Origin: Geodermatophilus sp. DSM 44513
GTDB taxonomy: Bacteria > Actinomycetota > Actinomycetes > Mycobacteriales > Geodermatophilaceae
Assembly: GCF_032460525.1 (NCBI RefSeq)
Contig: NZ_CP135963.1
Span: forward strand, 1,426,001-1,490,000
DNA length: 64,000 bases
Reading direction: 5' to 3'
Positions 29,389-37,342 of the stretch are shown here, in pieces (the first letter of the stretch is position 1; the number at the start of each line of letters is the position of its first letter). A program made the translations under genes and the position numbers. Under the pieces are notes generated by a model. That model made no database searches. It saw only the letters and a list, made by a program, of their open reading frames with translations, and was not told the DNA's origin.

Positions 29389-31268
29389 TGGCCGGGCGGG
29401 GACGCATCCGGGCCGCGGACATCGCGCTGGTCCGCGAGCGGTCGCGGATCGACGAGGTCGTCGGCGAGCACCTGCAGCTCAAGCGCGCAGGCGGGGGCAG
29501 CCTCAAGGGCCTGTGCCCGTTCCACGACGAGAAGTCGCCGTCCTTCCACGTCACGCCCTCACGGAACCTCTATCACTGCTTCGGTTGCGGCGTGGGCGGC
29601 GACGTCATCTCCTTCATCCAGCAGATCGACCACCTGACCTTCACCGAGGCCGTCGAGCTGCTCGCCGGGCGCGCCAACGTCGAGCTGCACTACGAGGACG
29701 ACGGCGGCCGCCCCACGGGGGCCCCGGACCGCGCGCAGGCCGGCCAGCGGGCCCGGCTGGTCGCGGCCAACACCGCGGCGGCGGCCTTCTACGCCGCGCA
29801 GCTGGGCAGCCCGGAGGCCGCCCCGGCCCGGCAGTTCCTCGCCGACCGCGGCTTCGACCGCCAGGTGGCCCTGGACTTCGGCTGCGGCTTCGCGCCGGGC
29901 GGGTGGGACGGGCTGACCCGCCACCTGCGCGGCCAGGGGTACACGCAGCAGGAGCTGGTGACCGGTGGACTGGCCAAGGAGTCCAGCCGCGGCACGCTGA
30001 TCGACCGCTTCCACCGCCGGCTGGTCTGGCCGATCCGGGACATCACCGGCGACGTCATCGGCTTCGGCGCCCGCAAGCTGATGGACGACGACCCGGGCCC
30101 GAAGTACCTCAACACCCCCGAGACGCCGCTGTACAAGAAGAGCAGCGTCCTCTACGGCATCGAGCGGGCCAAGCGGGACATCGCCCGCCGCCACCAGGCC
30201 GTCGTCGTGGAGGGCTACACCGACGTCATGGCCTGCCACCTGGCCGGGGTCACCACCGCGGTCGCCTCCTGCGGCACCGCGTTCGGCGCGGAGCACATCG
30301 GCGTGCTGCGCCGGCTGCTCATGGACCAGGACGAGTTCCGCGGCGAGGTCATCTACACCTTCGACGGCGACGCCGCCGGGCAGGCCGCGGCCATGAAGAC
30401 CTTCGCCGAGGACCAGCGCTTCGTGGGGCAGACCTTCGTCGCCGTCGAGCCCGACGGCCGGGACCCGTGCGAGCTGCGGCAGGCGCACGGCGACGCCGCC
30501 GTCCGCGACCTGGTGGGCCGGCGGACGCCGCTGATCGCGTTCGTGCTCAAGACCACGCTGGCCGGCTACGACCTGGACACCGTCGAGGGTCGGGTGGCCG
30601 CGCTGGACAGGACCGCGCCGCTGGTCGCGCAGATCAAGGACCACGCGCTGCGGCCGGCCTACGCCCGCCAGCTGGCCGGGATGATCGGCAACACCGACGA
30701 GGCCGAGGTGCTCGAGCGCATCCGCCGGATCACCGGGGACGACGGCCGGCCCTCGCGCGGCCGGGTGCGCACCCCCCAGAAGAGCGCGGACGACGTCGCG
30801 GTGGAGGTGGAGCGGGAGGCGGTCAAGGCGGCGCTGCAGAGCCCCGAGCTCGCCGGGCCGTCCTTCGACGCCGTCCCCGGCGAGGCCTACACCGACCCCG
30901 ACCTGGCTGCGGTGGCGGCGGCGGTCGCGGCCGCCGGGGGAGCCGCGGCCACCCGGGTCTCCGGTGCGGAGTGGCTCGACGTCCTGGCCGCCCACTGCAC
31001 CCGGGACAGCGCGAGGGCACTACTGACCGCGCTGGCCGTCGAGCCGATGCGCGCGGCCGGTGAGGCCGACGCCGTCTACGTCGGTGCGGTGCTGGCCCGG
31101 CTGGAGGAGATGCACACCGTGCGGCAGGTGGCTGCGCTGAAGGGCCGGCTGCAGCGGATGAACCCGGTCGAGGCGGGCGAGGAGTACATGCGGGCGTTCG
31201 GTGAGCTCATGGCGCTGGAGCAGCAGGCGATCTCGCTGCGCAAGCGGGCGATGGGCGGGCTCGGGTGA
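29388..31268 (+). CDS. dnaG: DNA primase DnaG
   Basis: Synthesises RNA primers at the replication fork. The 626-residue product has the zinc-binding domain [14 protein letters not shown]...[11 protein letters not shown] (Cys43, His46, Cys64, Cys67), the TOPRIM core with [11 protein letters not shown] and [12 protein letters not shown], and a C-terminal helicase-binding region of low similarity. The ATG at 29388 overlaps the preceding gene. In this region it is the last large housekeeping gene before the tRNA. Confidence 0.96.
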   Translation: MAGRGRIRAADIALVRERSRIDEVVGEHLQLKRAGGGSLKGLCPFHDEKSPSFHVTPSRNLYHCFGCGVGGDVISFIQQIDHLTFTEAVELLAGRANVELHYEDDGGRPTGAPDRAQAGQRARLVAANTAAAAFYAAQLGSPEAAPARQFLADRGFDRQVALDFGCGFAPGGWDGLTRHLRGQGYTQQELVTGGLAKESSRGTLIDRFHRRLVWPIRDITGDVIGFGARKLMDDDPGPKYLNTPETPLYKKSSVLYGIERAKRDIARRHQAVVVEGYTDVMACHLAGVTTAVASCGTAFGAEHIGVLRRLLMDQDEFRGEVIYTFDGDAAGQAAAMKTFAEDQRFVGQTFVAVEPDGRDPCELRQAHGDAAVRDLVGRRTPLIAFVLKTTLAGYDLDTVEGRVAALDRTAPLVAQIKDHALRPAYARQLAGMIGNTDEAEVLERIRRITGDDGRPSRGRVRTPQKSADDVAVEVEREAVKAALQSPELAGPSFDAVPGEAYTDPDLAAVAAAVAAAGGAAATRVSGAEWLDVLAAHCTRDSARALLTALAVEPMRAAGEADAVYVGAVLARLEEMHTVRQVAALKGRLQRMNPVEAGEEYMRAFGELMALEQQAISLRKRAMGGLG

Positions 31269-31320
31269 GCGAGCTGGCCCGCGGGTGCAGCGGCTCGGTG
31301 CACGCCGGCGAGGAGGTGAC

Positions 31321-31902
31321 GTGAGCGTCCTCGACCGGGTGCGGCGGCGCTTCGCCCGGCCGCCGGAGCTCGTGCGCGCGGTGGTGCAGGCCTCGGCCGA
31401 CCCCGACGAGCGGGTGCTGGCCTGGGGTGCCCTGGTGCGCGACGGCGGGTGGCTGGTGGCGACCTCCCGCGGGCTGCGCGTCGTGCCGGCCGGCCTGTCG
31501 CTGCCCGACGCCGGGGAGGTCGGCGTCCTGCCGTGGCACCAGGTGGGCTCGGCGCGCTGGACCGCGACCGGTGACGGCGGCGGCCGCTTCGAGGTGACCC
31601 CGCTGACCGAGGTCGAACCCGGGGTGCAGGCACGGCTGCCGGTCGAGCGGCACGCGCTGTCCGACGCCGGGGGCCTGCCGCCGGTCGTCCGCCGGCGGGT
31701 GGACGAGACCGTGGTCGCCAGCCGGCGTGCCCCGCTGCCCGGCCGGGGAGGGGTGGTGCTGGTCGCCCGGCGGGTGCCCGGTCAGCCGGTGCGGGAGTGG
31801 ACCGTGGTCTTCGACGACGACGCCGACCGCAGCGACCCCGCCGCGCGGGAGGTCGCGCGGCAGAAGCTCGCCGAGGCGGTCGCGGCCGACCAGCCGGACT
31901 GA
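31321..31902 (+). CDS. Conserved actinobacterial hypothetical protein downstream of dnaG
   Basis: A 193-residue protein starting at GTG 31321 behind AGGAGG. It reads as a PH-like or beta-barrel protein (VLAWGALVRDGGWLVATSRGLRVVP, LPWHQVGSARWTATGDGGGRFEVTPL) ending in a charged helix (REVARQKLAEAVAADQPD). Such proteins are common downstream of dnaG in actinobacteria. No enzymatic motif is visible. Confidence 0.7.
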   Translation: MSVLDRVRRRFARPPELVRAVVQASADPDERVLAWGALVRDGGWLVATSRGLRVVPAGLSLPDAGEVGVLPWHQVGSARWTATGDGGGRFEVTPLTEVEPGVQARLPVERHALSDAGGLPPVVRRRVDETVVASRRAPLPGRGGVVLVARRVPGQPVREWTVVFDDDADRSDPAAREVARQKLAEAVAADQPD

Positions 31903-31904
31903 GG

Positions 31905-31960
31905 GAGGACCCCGTTCTCCCCGCCCTTCGCAGGCTCAGGGCGGGCCCCTGGACGGGGCC
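31905..31960. terminator. Hairpin terminator, second member of the local family
   Basis: CCCCGT (31910-31915) pairs with ACGGGG (31953-31958), and inside it CCCGCCC (31920-31926) pairs with GGGCGGG (31939-31945). The right arm, GGCGGGCCCCTGGACGGGG, is close to that of the element at 1931-1987 (GGCGGGCCCCTGCAGGAGGG). It separates convergent genes. Confidence 0.72.
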
Positions 31961-31995
31961 GACCCCATGCTGCGGGTGCCGTTGCGTGAGCGCTT

Positions 31996-32307
31996 CTACA
32001 CGCCGCCGGTGGTGTCCGGCGGCGGTACCGGCGCGCTCGACGGCCGGGTCGTGCCGGACGCCGCGCGGGCGCGGGGGACCGACCCCGCCGCGCCGGGCGT
32101 CGAGGTGCCGCCCAGGCCGATGCGCGCCTTGGCGGAGTTGACCACGCCGTCGGCGCGGGCCTGCGCCATGCCGGCCAGCCCCTGCAGCTGCGGGTTGTCC
32201 TTGGCCTGCTCCCAGGCGCGGCGGATCTGCTCGTACCGCTCCGTGCCTGCCTTCGCGCCGAGCACGTAGCCGGCGCCGAAGCCGACGAGGAAGGACAGCT
32301 TCGCCAT
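31996..32307 (-). CDS. YtxH-like small protein
   Basis: A 103-residue protein with an N-terminal hydrophobic glycine-rich segment (MAKLSFLVGFGAGYVLGAKAG) followed by ERYEQIRRAWEQAKDNPQLQGL, the pattern of YtxH-type stress-associated membrane proteins. The last 35 residues are Pro/Ser-rich and disordered. ATG at 32307 preceded by a G-rich ribosome site. Function unknown. Confidence 0.75.
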   Translation of the reverse strand: MAKLSFLVGFGAGYVLGAKAGTERYEQIRRAWEQAKDNPQLQGLAGMAQARADGVVNSAKARIGLGGTSTPGAAGSVPRARAASGTTRPSSAPVPPPDTTGGV

Positions 32308-32446
32308 GGAGAACCCCCAGGTGGGACGCGGGACGGTGGACGATCAACCTAGCCGCGCCGGGGGTCGGGCGCGACGCGGAGGGGCCACCGCGGTCGGGCG
32401 GCCGGGGTGCGGTAGCCTCGTCGCTGCGCGCGGGTGACCCCGCCGT

Positions 32447-32519
32447 TCCCCCGTAGCTCAATTGGCAGAGCATGCGACTGTTAATCGCAGGGTTACTGGT
32501 TCAAGTCCAGTCGGGGGAG
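32447..32519 (+). tRNA. tRNA-Asn (anticodon GTT)
   Basis: A 73-base cloverleaf. The acceptor arm TCCCCCG (32447-32453) pairs with CGGGGGA (32512-32518), followed by discriminator G32519. The D arm starts TAGCTCAATTGGCAGAGCA, the anticodon loop reads ACTGTTAATC with GTT at 32480-32482, and the T arm is CTGGTTCAAGTCCAG. The CCA end is not encoded. Confidence 0.97.
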
Positions 32520-33601
32520 CAGAGCTCCTGGTCAGCGAGTTGTATGCCTCTCGGTCGACTCGCCGCGCCCCACTGAAGCCCCATTCTTGCCGGCCGATGC
32601 CACCGGCTTGGGACTCTTGACCGGGGTCACGGGGGGTCGGAGGTTGGATCCTCTCAGCCCGACAGTGAAATCGCAGGTCAGGGACGGGTCGGCCATCAAG
32701 GTCGGCCCGCCTTTCAGATGAGTACAGCAACGGCGACAGCAGCGCGTCGGCGCTACAGCAACGGCCCTGCGCGGGCCCATGGCGGATGCGGTGCGTCCCT
32801 CGACGAAGGGGAGCAGTCTCCCGTCCTCCTCCGGTTCCTCTCCAGTCAGCAGGGCCCGGTGGCCACCGGCAGGGGACCACCGGCGCCCGGAGCCTCCTGC
32901 GGTCCCCGGAGGAGAACTGGAGGATGGCGTGGTATCGCGGGTCCGCGCTGCTGCCCCAGGTGGCTGACCACCGGAGGTCGGCAGGAGGAGAACCGGGACA
33001 CGCCGCTGCTCGGCGCGTGCGGGCTGCAGCCATACCGGATGTCCTGCGGACTGCAGCCCGACCGCTGTCATCGTGGTGGCACACCGGTGTCAGCGAGGTC
33101 GACGTCGGAGGTCCCCGGTGGAACGGTTCACGGCGGCGGCGCGGAGACCGACGGGGTGGCAGCGGTGGTAGGCGGCCAGGACGGCGTTGAAGGCGATCGA
33201 CAGGCCGGCGAGGTCGCGGTCGTAGACCCGGCCGTCATCAAGTTGGGCGGCCAGCTCGGCTAGAGCCCGAGGCCAGTCGCGTCGGGTGAGCGGCTGTGGT
33301 GCGGGACCTGCACGCGCCGTTCGACGATCTGCACCGCCGCCCGACCGGAGGCCGCGGCGCGGGTCTGCTCCCTGGCGCGGTGCCGGCAGGTGGCCGAGCA
33401 CCACGTGGGGATCGGTCCCCGGGCTCGCGGCGTGATCTGTCGACCTCGTCCGTCATCCACAAGTCCAGGGCCCTGTGCTCAAGGTCACGACACAGACACG
33501 CTCAGGCGTGGCACGCCATGTTGCGCGAGTGGCGCACGGGACTCTTGGTGCCTCGGCCCACCACGCACGGAGTAGGGCCAGGCTCGAGAGTCGAGGGCGC
33601 G
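32520..33601. other. Gene-poor stretch after tRNA-Asn
   Basis: About 1.1 kb without a convincing gene. It holds inverted repeats (GGGGACC 32872-32878 with GGTCCCC 32901-32907; CGGGCTGCAG 33020-33029 with CTGCAGCCCG 33051-33060). On the minus strand at about 33090-33460 two adjacent frames each look protein-like for a stretch (EQTRAAASGRAAVQIVERR, then RDWPRALAELAAQLDDGRV), which may be a frameshifted relic of an unknown gene. Codon pattern elsewhere is poor. Confidence 0.6.
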
Positions 33602-34456
33602 ATGTTCGAACCATGGCTATGCCCCGGTGCCAAGCACCTGGCCCCGGCGACCGGCGGGTCCTGCCCTTGCGGCATGGTGACGCGGGTTCCCCCCCCTGAG
33701 CGGCCCGCTGCCGAACCGCCGCTTGAAGTCCTGGGCATGCGGGCCCAACACCTGGACGAGTGGTCCGAGTCCCTCGAGGCGGCGGCCTCCCGGGTGCTCC
33801 ACGAGCTCGATGCGGCGGCCTCCCGGGTCCTCCGCGAACTCGAGGAGGCGGCGTCCCGGCTGCTCCGCGAGCTGGAGGCGGCGGCCTCCCGACGGTTTCG
33901 CGAGCAGGCCGATCGGCTGATGGCCGCGCTCTCTACGACCGGGCTGGTGCTCAGTGCGGGGGACGCGAACCGGCTGGTGGTCCCGTTGATCAAGGCCGCG
34001 CAGCCCGCGGCCCTGGCGTACGGCGCCCCGCGGGCCGGCGCCGCTCACGAGGTCGTGATGCCGGCGTTGGGAAGCGCCCGGGCGACCCTGTCCGCCGCGG
34101 TCGACAGGACATCCAGAGAGCTCGACGCCCGCCGAGCGGAGGTGGCGGCCTCCGCCACGACGTCCAGCCACAACGCCGGCAAGGCAGATGCGCTCGAGTC
34201 GCGAGCGAGCGGCGACGCTTCGGTTCCCCCCCGGCCTCTTCGAGGAGACGGTCGCGACCGCCCGGACCGTCAAGGGGAGAAGAGGACGCGCAAGAAGGCC
34301 GGCCCGAAGCACCGCCTGCAGCCCAGTCGCGCCAAGCGCCCTCTCAGCGCCGACGAGGTGATCCGTCCAGCTGCCTCGAGGCCGGGTGACCGCCCGGCGG
34401 ACTCACCCGGCATCCTCGGGGAGCACGGCCCGGAAGCGCTGTGCGAAGCGGCCTGA
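33602..34456 (+). CDS. Hypothetical protein with four 11-residue coiled-coil repeats
   Basis: A 284-residue frame from ATG 33602. It opens with a Cys-containing head (Cys7, His12, Cys21, Cys23 in CPGAKHLAPATGGSCPCG), possibly a metal knuckle. Residues 58-101 are four 11-residue repeats of the form LEAAASRVLRE, giving an amphipathic helix. A middle helical part follows, and the C-terminus is strongly basic (GEKRTRKKAGPKHRLQPSRAKR). It is not a family I can name. The basic tail suggests nucleic-acid binding, which is inference. It lies in a decayed region, so it may be a pseudogene. Confidence 0.5.
   Translation: MFEPWLCPGAKHLAPATGGSCPCGMVTRVPPPERPAAEPPLEVLGMRAQHLDEWSESLEAAASRVLHELDAAASRVLRELEEAASRLLRELEAAASRRFREQADRLMAALSTTGLVLSAGDANRLVVPLIKAAQPAALAYGAPRAGAAHEVVMPALGSARATLSAAVDRTSRELDARRAEVAASATTSSHNAGKADALESRASGDASVPPRPLRGDGRDRPDRQGEKRTRKKAGPKHRLQPSRAKRPLSADEVIRPAASRPGDRPADSPGILGEHGPEALCEAA
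33773..33904 (+). repeat. Four 33-bp tandem repeats
   Basis: Units at 33773-33805, 33806-33838, 33839-33871 and 33872-33904 share the core ggcggcctcccgg. Each encodes an 11-residue unit L-(E/D)-(A/E)-AASR-x-(L/F)-(H/R)-E of the protein above. The differences fall mostly at positions that keep the heptad-like character, so the repeat has been under coding selection. Confidence 0.88.
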
Positions 34457-34526
34457 CGGCAGGCGGCGAGCGAGCGTGGGTCTCGAGCCATCGAGCGGCG
34501 AGTTGTGGGGTCAGGCCGAGGACTGG

Positions 34527-34690
34527 TCACCTGCAGGGGCTCTTGCAGGTCACGACGATGTGCGGGCCGGCGACGCGGACGACGGTGCCGAGGGCGTGGC
34601 GGGGCCGGGCGCAGTCAGCGGCAGACTCGATGGTGACCGTGTCGCCGGGTTCGAGCAGGGCGATCTGTCCGGCGGTGAGCCGGTGTCTGC
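34527..34690 (-). pseudogene. C-terminal fragment of an unknown protein
   Basis: The minus strand reads RLTAGQIALLEPGDTVTIES, then AADCARPRHALGTVVRVAG and PHIVVTCKSPCR before a stop at 34527-34529. It has the look of a small beta-barrel domain with good codon pattern, but no start codon precedes it: an in-frame TGA lies a few codons upstream. I take it as the tail of a deleted gene. Confidence 0.4.
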
Positions 34691-34703
34691 ACCGAGAGCC
34701 CCA

Positions 34704-35270
34704 TCAGACCCCGTCTTCCCTTCGCGGCTTCTCGCTCCGGTGCCTGACGCTGGCCTCGGGCCCGATCACCACCCGCCCGACGACGGTGGCGTCAGGGGGC
34801 ACCCACGCGGTGGGGTGCACGTCCGGCGCGAGGCCGGTGCTCGCGCCCCACAGGCCGATCGCCCTGGCCCTGGCGGCGCGCTCACGGAAGACCTGGGTGA
34901 TGATTGACAGCGTCGTCGGGAAGACCGCCGCGGCGCCGATCCCGGTGAACGCCCGGGCGGCGATCAGCTCGCTGGGGGTGTCGGCGAAGGCGGCGAGGGT
35001 GTTGCCGAGGCCGAAGACGGCCAGCCCGGTGATCAGCACCGCGCGGCGACCGAGCCGGTCCGACAGGCTCCCGCCGGCCAGCACCAGAGCGGCGAAGACC
35101 AGCAGGTAGCTGTCGACGATCCACTGCAGGTCCCGGGTGGTGGCTCCGAGCTCGGCGACCAGCGTCGGCAGCGTGACGTTCACGATCGTGGTGTCGACGT
35201 TGATGGTGAACACCGCCAGGCACATGACGGCCAGAACGGCGCCCGGGCGGGTGCGGGTGGTGGAGGACAT
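34704..35270 (-). pseudogene. Truncated DHA2-type MFS exporter joined in frame to a gamma-carbonic-anhydrase fragment
   Basis: From ATG 35270 the frame reads a normal EmrB/QacA-type transporter start: VLAVMCLAVFTINVDTTIVNVTLP, WIVDSYLLVFAALVLAGGSLSDRLGRR and AARAFTGIGAAAVFPTTLSII. It stops being MFS after GLWGAST (about 34825). It then continues PDVHPTAWVPPDATVVGRVVIGPEASV, the N-terminal hexapeptide-repeat region of a gamma-class carbonic anhydrase, and ends soon after at 34704. Only about a third of the transporter remains, so it cannot work. A deletion that joined two genes is the simplest origin. The divergent TetR regulator is intact. Confidence 0.75.
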
Positions 35271-35283
35271 GTCTGCTCCTGAT

Positions 35284-35318
35284 GTGGACACTGTCCACCA
35301 ATGTGGACGCTGTACACA
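35284..35318. promoter_or_regulatory. Tandem TetR-type operators between the MFS relic and its regulator
   Basis: GTGGACACTGTCCAC (35284-35298) is a perfect odd palindrome. TGTGGACGCTGTACACA (35302-35318) is a close second palindrome with the same GTGGAC half. They lie in the 75-base divergent gap, where the regulator would repress both genes. Confidence 0.75.
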
Positions 35319-35345
35319 GTCGTGGATGTCGGGAACACTGTCAAC

Positions 35346-36023
35346 ATGTCGCACCCCACCCGGACGGCCTACCGCCACGGCGACCTGCCCGCCGCGCTGG
35401 TCGCCGCCGGCACCGAACTGGCCCGGCTCGGCGGCCCCCAGGCAGTCGTGCTGCGGGAGGCCACCCGCCGCGTCGGGGTGTCGCCCAACGCCGCCTACCG
35501 GCACTTCGCCGACCACCGCGCGCTGCTGCGGGCGGTGTGCGCAGTGGCGATGGCCCAGCTCGCCTGCTCGATGGAGGCCGAGCAGGCGGCGGTCCCGCCG
35601 GCCGATCCACAGGAGATGGCCCGGCTGCGGCTGCGGGCCGTGGGTGCTGGCTACCTGCGTTACGCCCGTGAGCAGCCCGGGCTCTTCCGGACCGCCTTCG
35701 CCGCAGCGGACGAGCTGACCGACGAGCACGACGCCCGTGGCGCGTCTGGGCTCACCCCCTTCCAGCTGCTGAACGCCGCTCTCGACGAGCTCGTGGAGGC
35801 GGGCCTGCTGGCAGCCGAGCGCCGCCCGGACGCCGAGATGACGGCGTGGTCGGCGGTGCACGGCCTGTCGATGCTGCTCCTGGAGGGACCGCTGCGAGGC
35901 CTCGACGAGGAACACGCCGACCGGGTGGGGAGGCAACTGCTCGACCACGTCGAAGCAGGGCTGCTGGCACCGCTGCCGGCCGATGGCCGGAGCGGAACAC
36001 GTGTGGCGGGCGACCCGCGGTGA
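35346..36023 (+). CDS. TetR/AcrR-family transcriptional regulator (WHG-type C-terminal domain)
   Basis: A 225-residue repressor from ATG 35346. The N-terminal helix-turn-helix reads RHGDLPAALVAAGTELARLGG and LREATRRVGVSPNAAYRHFADHRALLRAV. The C-terminal ligand domain has RLRAVGAGYLRYAREQPGLFRTAFA, the WHG/TetR_C_33 pattern. It faces a truncated MFS exporter across tandem palindromes, so its original target was probably that exporter and it is now an orphan regulator apart from autoregulation. Confidence 0.88.
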   Translation: MSHPTRTAYRHGDLPAALVAAGTELARLGGPQAVVLREATRRVGVSPNAAYRHFADHRALLRAVCAVAMAQLACSMEAEQAAVPPADPQEMARLRLRAVGAGYLRYAREQPGLFRTAFAAADELTDEHDARGASGLTPFQLLNAALDELVEAGLLAAERRPDAEMTAWSAVHGLSMLLLEGPLRGLDEEHADRVGRQLLDHVEAGLLAPLPADGRSGTRVAGDPR

Positions 36024-36374
36024 CGCCGGCTCCGCCGCCACGATGAGGCCCGTCCGAGGCCCGGCCCGAACGACGGCTCGGGGTGATCGCCGGGACTACG
36101 GCGACGCCCTCGATCCCACGAGCCAGTCGCTGGCTCACGTGCGATCTAGTGCCCACGCCCGAGGAACTCGGGATGCTCGGCGCAACAGCAGAGACGGCCA
36201 CTGCCACGCCGTGTCGCAGTGCCCGGTCCCGACGTCACCAACGGGCGAGGACCGGTGCTCCCGCTGGCCGGACCCTCGCGAGCACCTCGAGCGCGCTGCC
36301 CCGTCGGTTCAGCCGAGTTCGGCTTCCTCGACGACCGGTCGGGGTGGTGGTGTCCGGTCACCGGCACGGCCGCG
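36024..36374. other. Intergenic stretch without a recognisable gene
   Basis: About 350 bases between the TetR-type gene and the DUF4188 relic. I see no start with a ribosome site, no stable hairpin and no continuous protein-like frame. Confidence 0.5.
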
Positions 36375-36800
36375 CGCGCTGGACTGCTGACCGACCGCCG
36401 GCCGCCCGGGCGCGAAGGCCGCCAGGCCCGGGGCTGCCGGACGTCGTCGTGGACGGCCTCCATGCCGCCGTGTACCGGGTGGGTCTCGTGCCAGGAGCCG
36501 GTCCCGCCGCTGTCGCGGAGGAGGTCCCACCACCAGGTGCGGTGGGGGTCGGAGCGGGTCCAGGCCTCCAGGGAGTCCAGGTCGCGCCAGTACTGGCGCA
36601 TGCCGACGTGCAGGGGGAACGCGGAGTACCGCAGCATCTCGTGGGGAGCAGACCGTCCGGCCGCTCGGCGGCCGAGCGGCCGATCTGGGGCCCCGGTTCC
36701 CGGTGCCGGCGCCATCCACGCAACCGGTCCACCCGCAGACCCGGGTAGATGACGACCAGGTCCGGATGGCCGGCCAGGTCGACGGTCCTGCGCTGGACGC
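36375..36800 (-). pseudogene. DUF4188-family gene with two frameshifts
   Basis: Three minus-strand frames together reproduce a DUF4188 (monooxygenase-like) protein. The first gives TVDLAGHPDLVVIYPGLRVDRL through GPQIGRSAAERPDGLL. The second gives HEMLRYSAFPLHVGMRQYWRDLDSLEAW to WHETHPVHGGMEAVHDDVRQ. The third continues PGLAAFAPGRPAVGQ. The first shift lies at the G4/C4 run at 36643-36646, where one extra base would restore the frame. The second is near 36430. It abuts the HxlR gene on the same strand, and the pair was probably an operon. Confidence 0.7.
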
Positions 36801-36803
36801 GCG

Positions 36804-37283
36804 TCAGACACCGGTCCGGTGCAGGTCCCGGCCGCCCAGCCCCGGGCCGGGCACGGCGTCGACGTCGGCGCCGTCCACCCGCTCGGCGCACACGGTGCAG
36901 GTCAGCTGCTGGCGCACCGCCCCGCCGCACCCGCGGTGCAGCATCAGCCGCGGCGGCCCGTCGGACGCCGGGTAGTAGGCGTCACCCCAGTGCATCAGCG
37001 CGGTGAGCACCCCGCCCAGGGCCCGGCCCTTGGGTGTGGCGGTGTAGGCGAAGCGCTCGGGCCGCTGCTGGTACGGCCGGCGCTCCAGCACCCCCTCCTC
37101 GACGAGGTGGTCCAGTCGGCGGGCCAGCACCGTGCGGGTGATGCCCAGGCTCTCGACCAGGTCGTCGAACCGGGTGGTGCCCAGCAGGACGTCACGCAGG
37201 ATCAGCAGGGTCCACCGCTCGCCGACCGCCTCCAGGGAGCGGGCGATCGAGCAGGTCTGCTCGGGGTAGTCGCTGTGCAGCAC
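36804..37283 (-). CDS. HxlR-family transcriptional regulator
   Basis: A 159-residue winged-helix regulator, GTG 37283. CSIARSLEAVGERWTLLILRDVLLGTTRFDDLVESLGITRTVLARRL-type sequence and the GVLERRPYQQRPERFAYTATPKGRAL wing are diagnostic. The C-terminus extends past the usual length with two Cys pairs (HRGCGGAV... LTCTVCAERV), possibly metal-binding. It is divergent from an MFS exporter, with a perfect palindrome between them, and probably controls it. Confidence 0.9.
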   Translation of the reverse strand: MLHSDYPEQTCSIARSLEAVGERWTLLILRDVLLGTTRFDDLVESLGITRTVLARRLDHLVEEGVLERRPYQQRPERFAYTATPKGRALGGVLTALMHWGDAYYPASDGPPRLMLHRGCGGAVRQQLTCTVCAERVDGADVDAVPGPGLGGRDLHRTGV

Positions 37284-37304
37284 GGGGCCAGGCTAGCGAA
37301 GTGG

Positions 37305-37319
37305 GTAGCGTCACGCTAC
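37305..37319. promoter_or_regulatory. Palindromic operator between HxlR gene and MFS exporter
   Basis: GTAGCGTCACGCTAC is a perfect 15-base palindrome around a central C in the 60-base divergent gap. Its position makes it the likely HxlR binding site controlling both genes. Confidence 0.7.
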
Positions 37320-37342
37320 TGACCTCTGTCACAGTACGTCGC

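Noticed and set aside
32640..32680. A second tRNA-like end (GGTTGGATCCTCTCAGCCCGAC)
   Set aside because: Only a T-arm-like string is present; no D arm, anticodon arm or pairing acceptor stem could be drawn.
32458..33084. Minus-strand frame that ends inside the tRNA
   Set aside because: Its C-terminal residues (PTGLEPVTLRLT) are the familiar antisense translation of a tRNA; it is not a gene.
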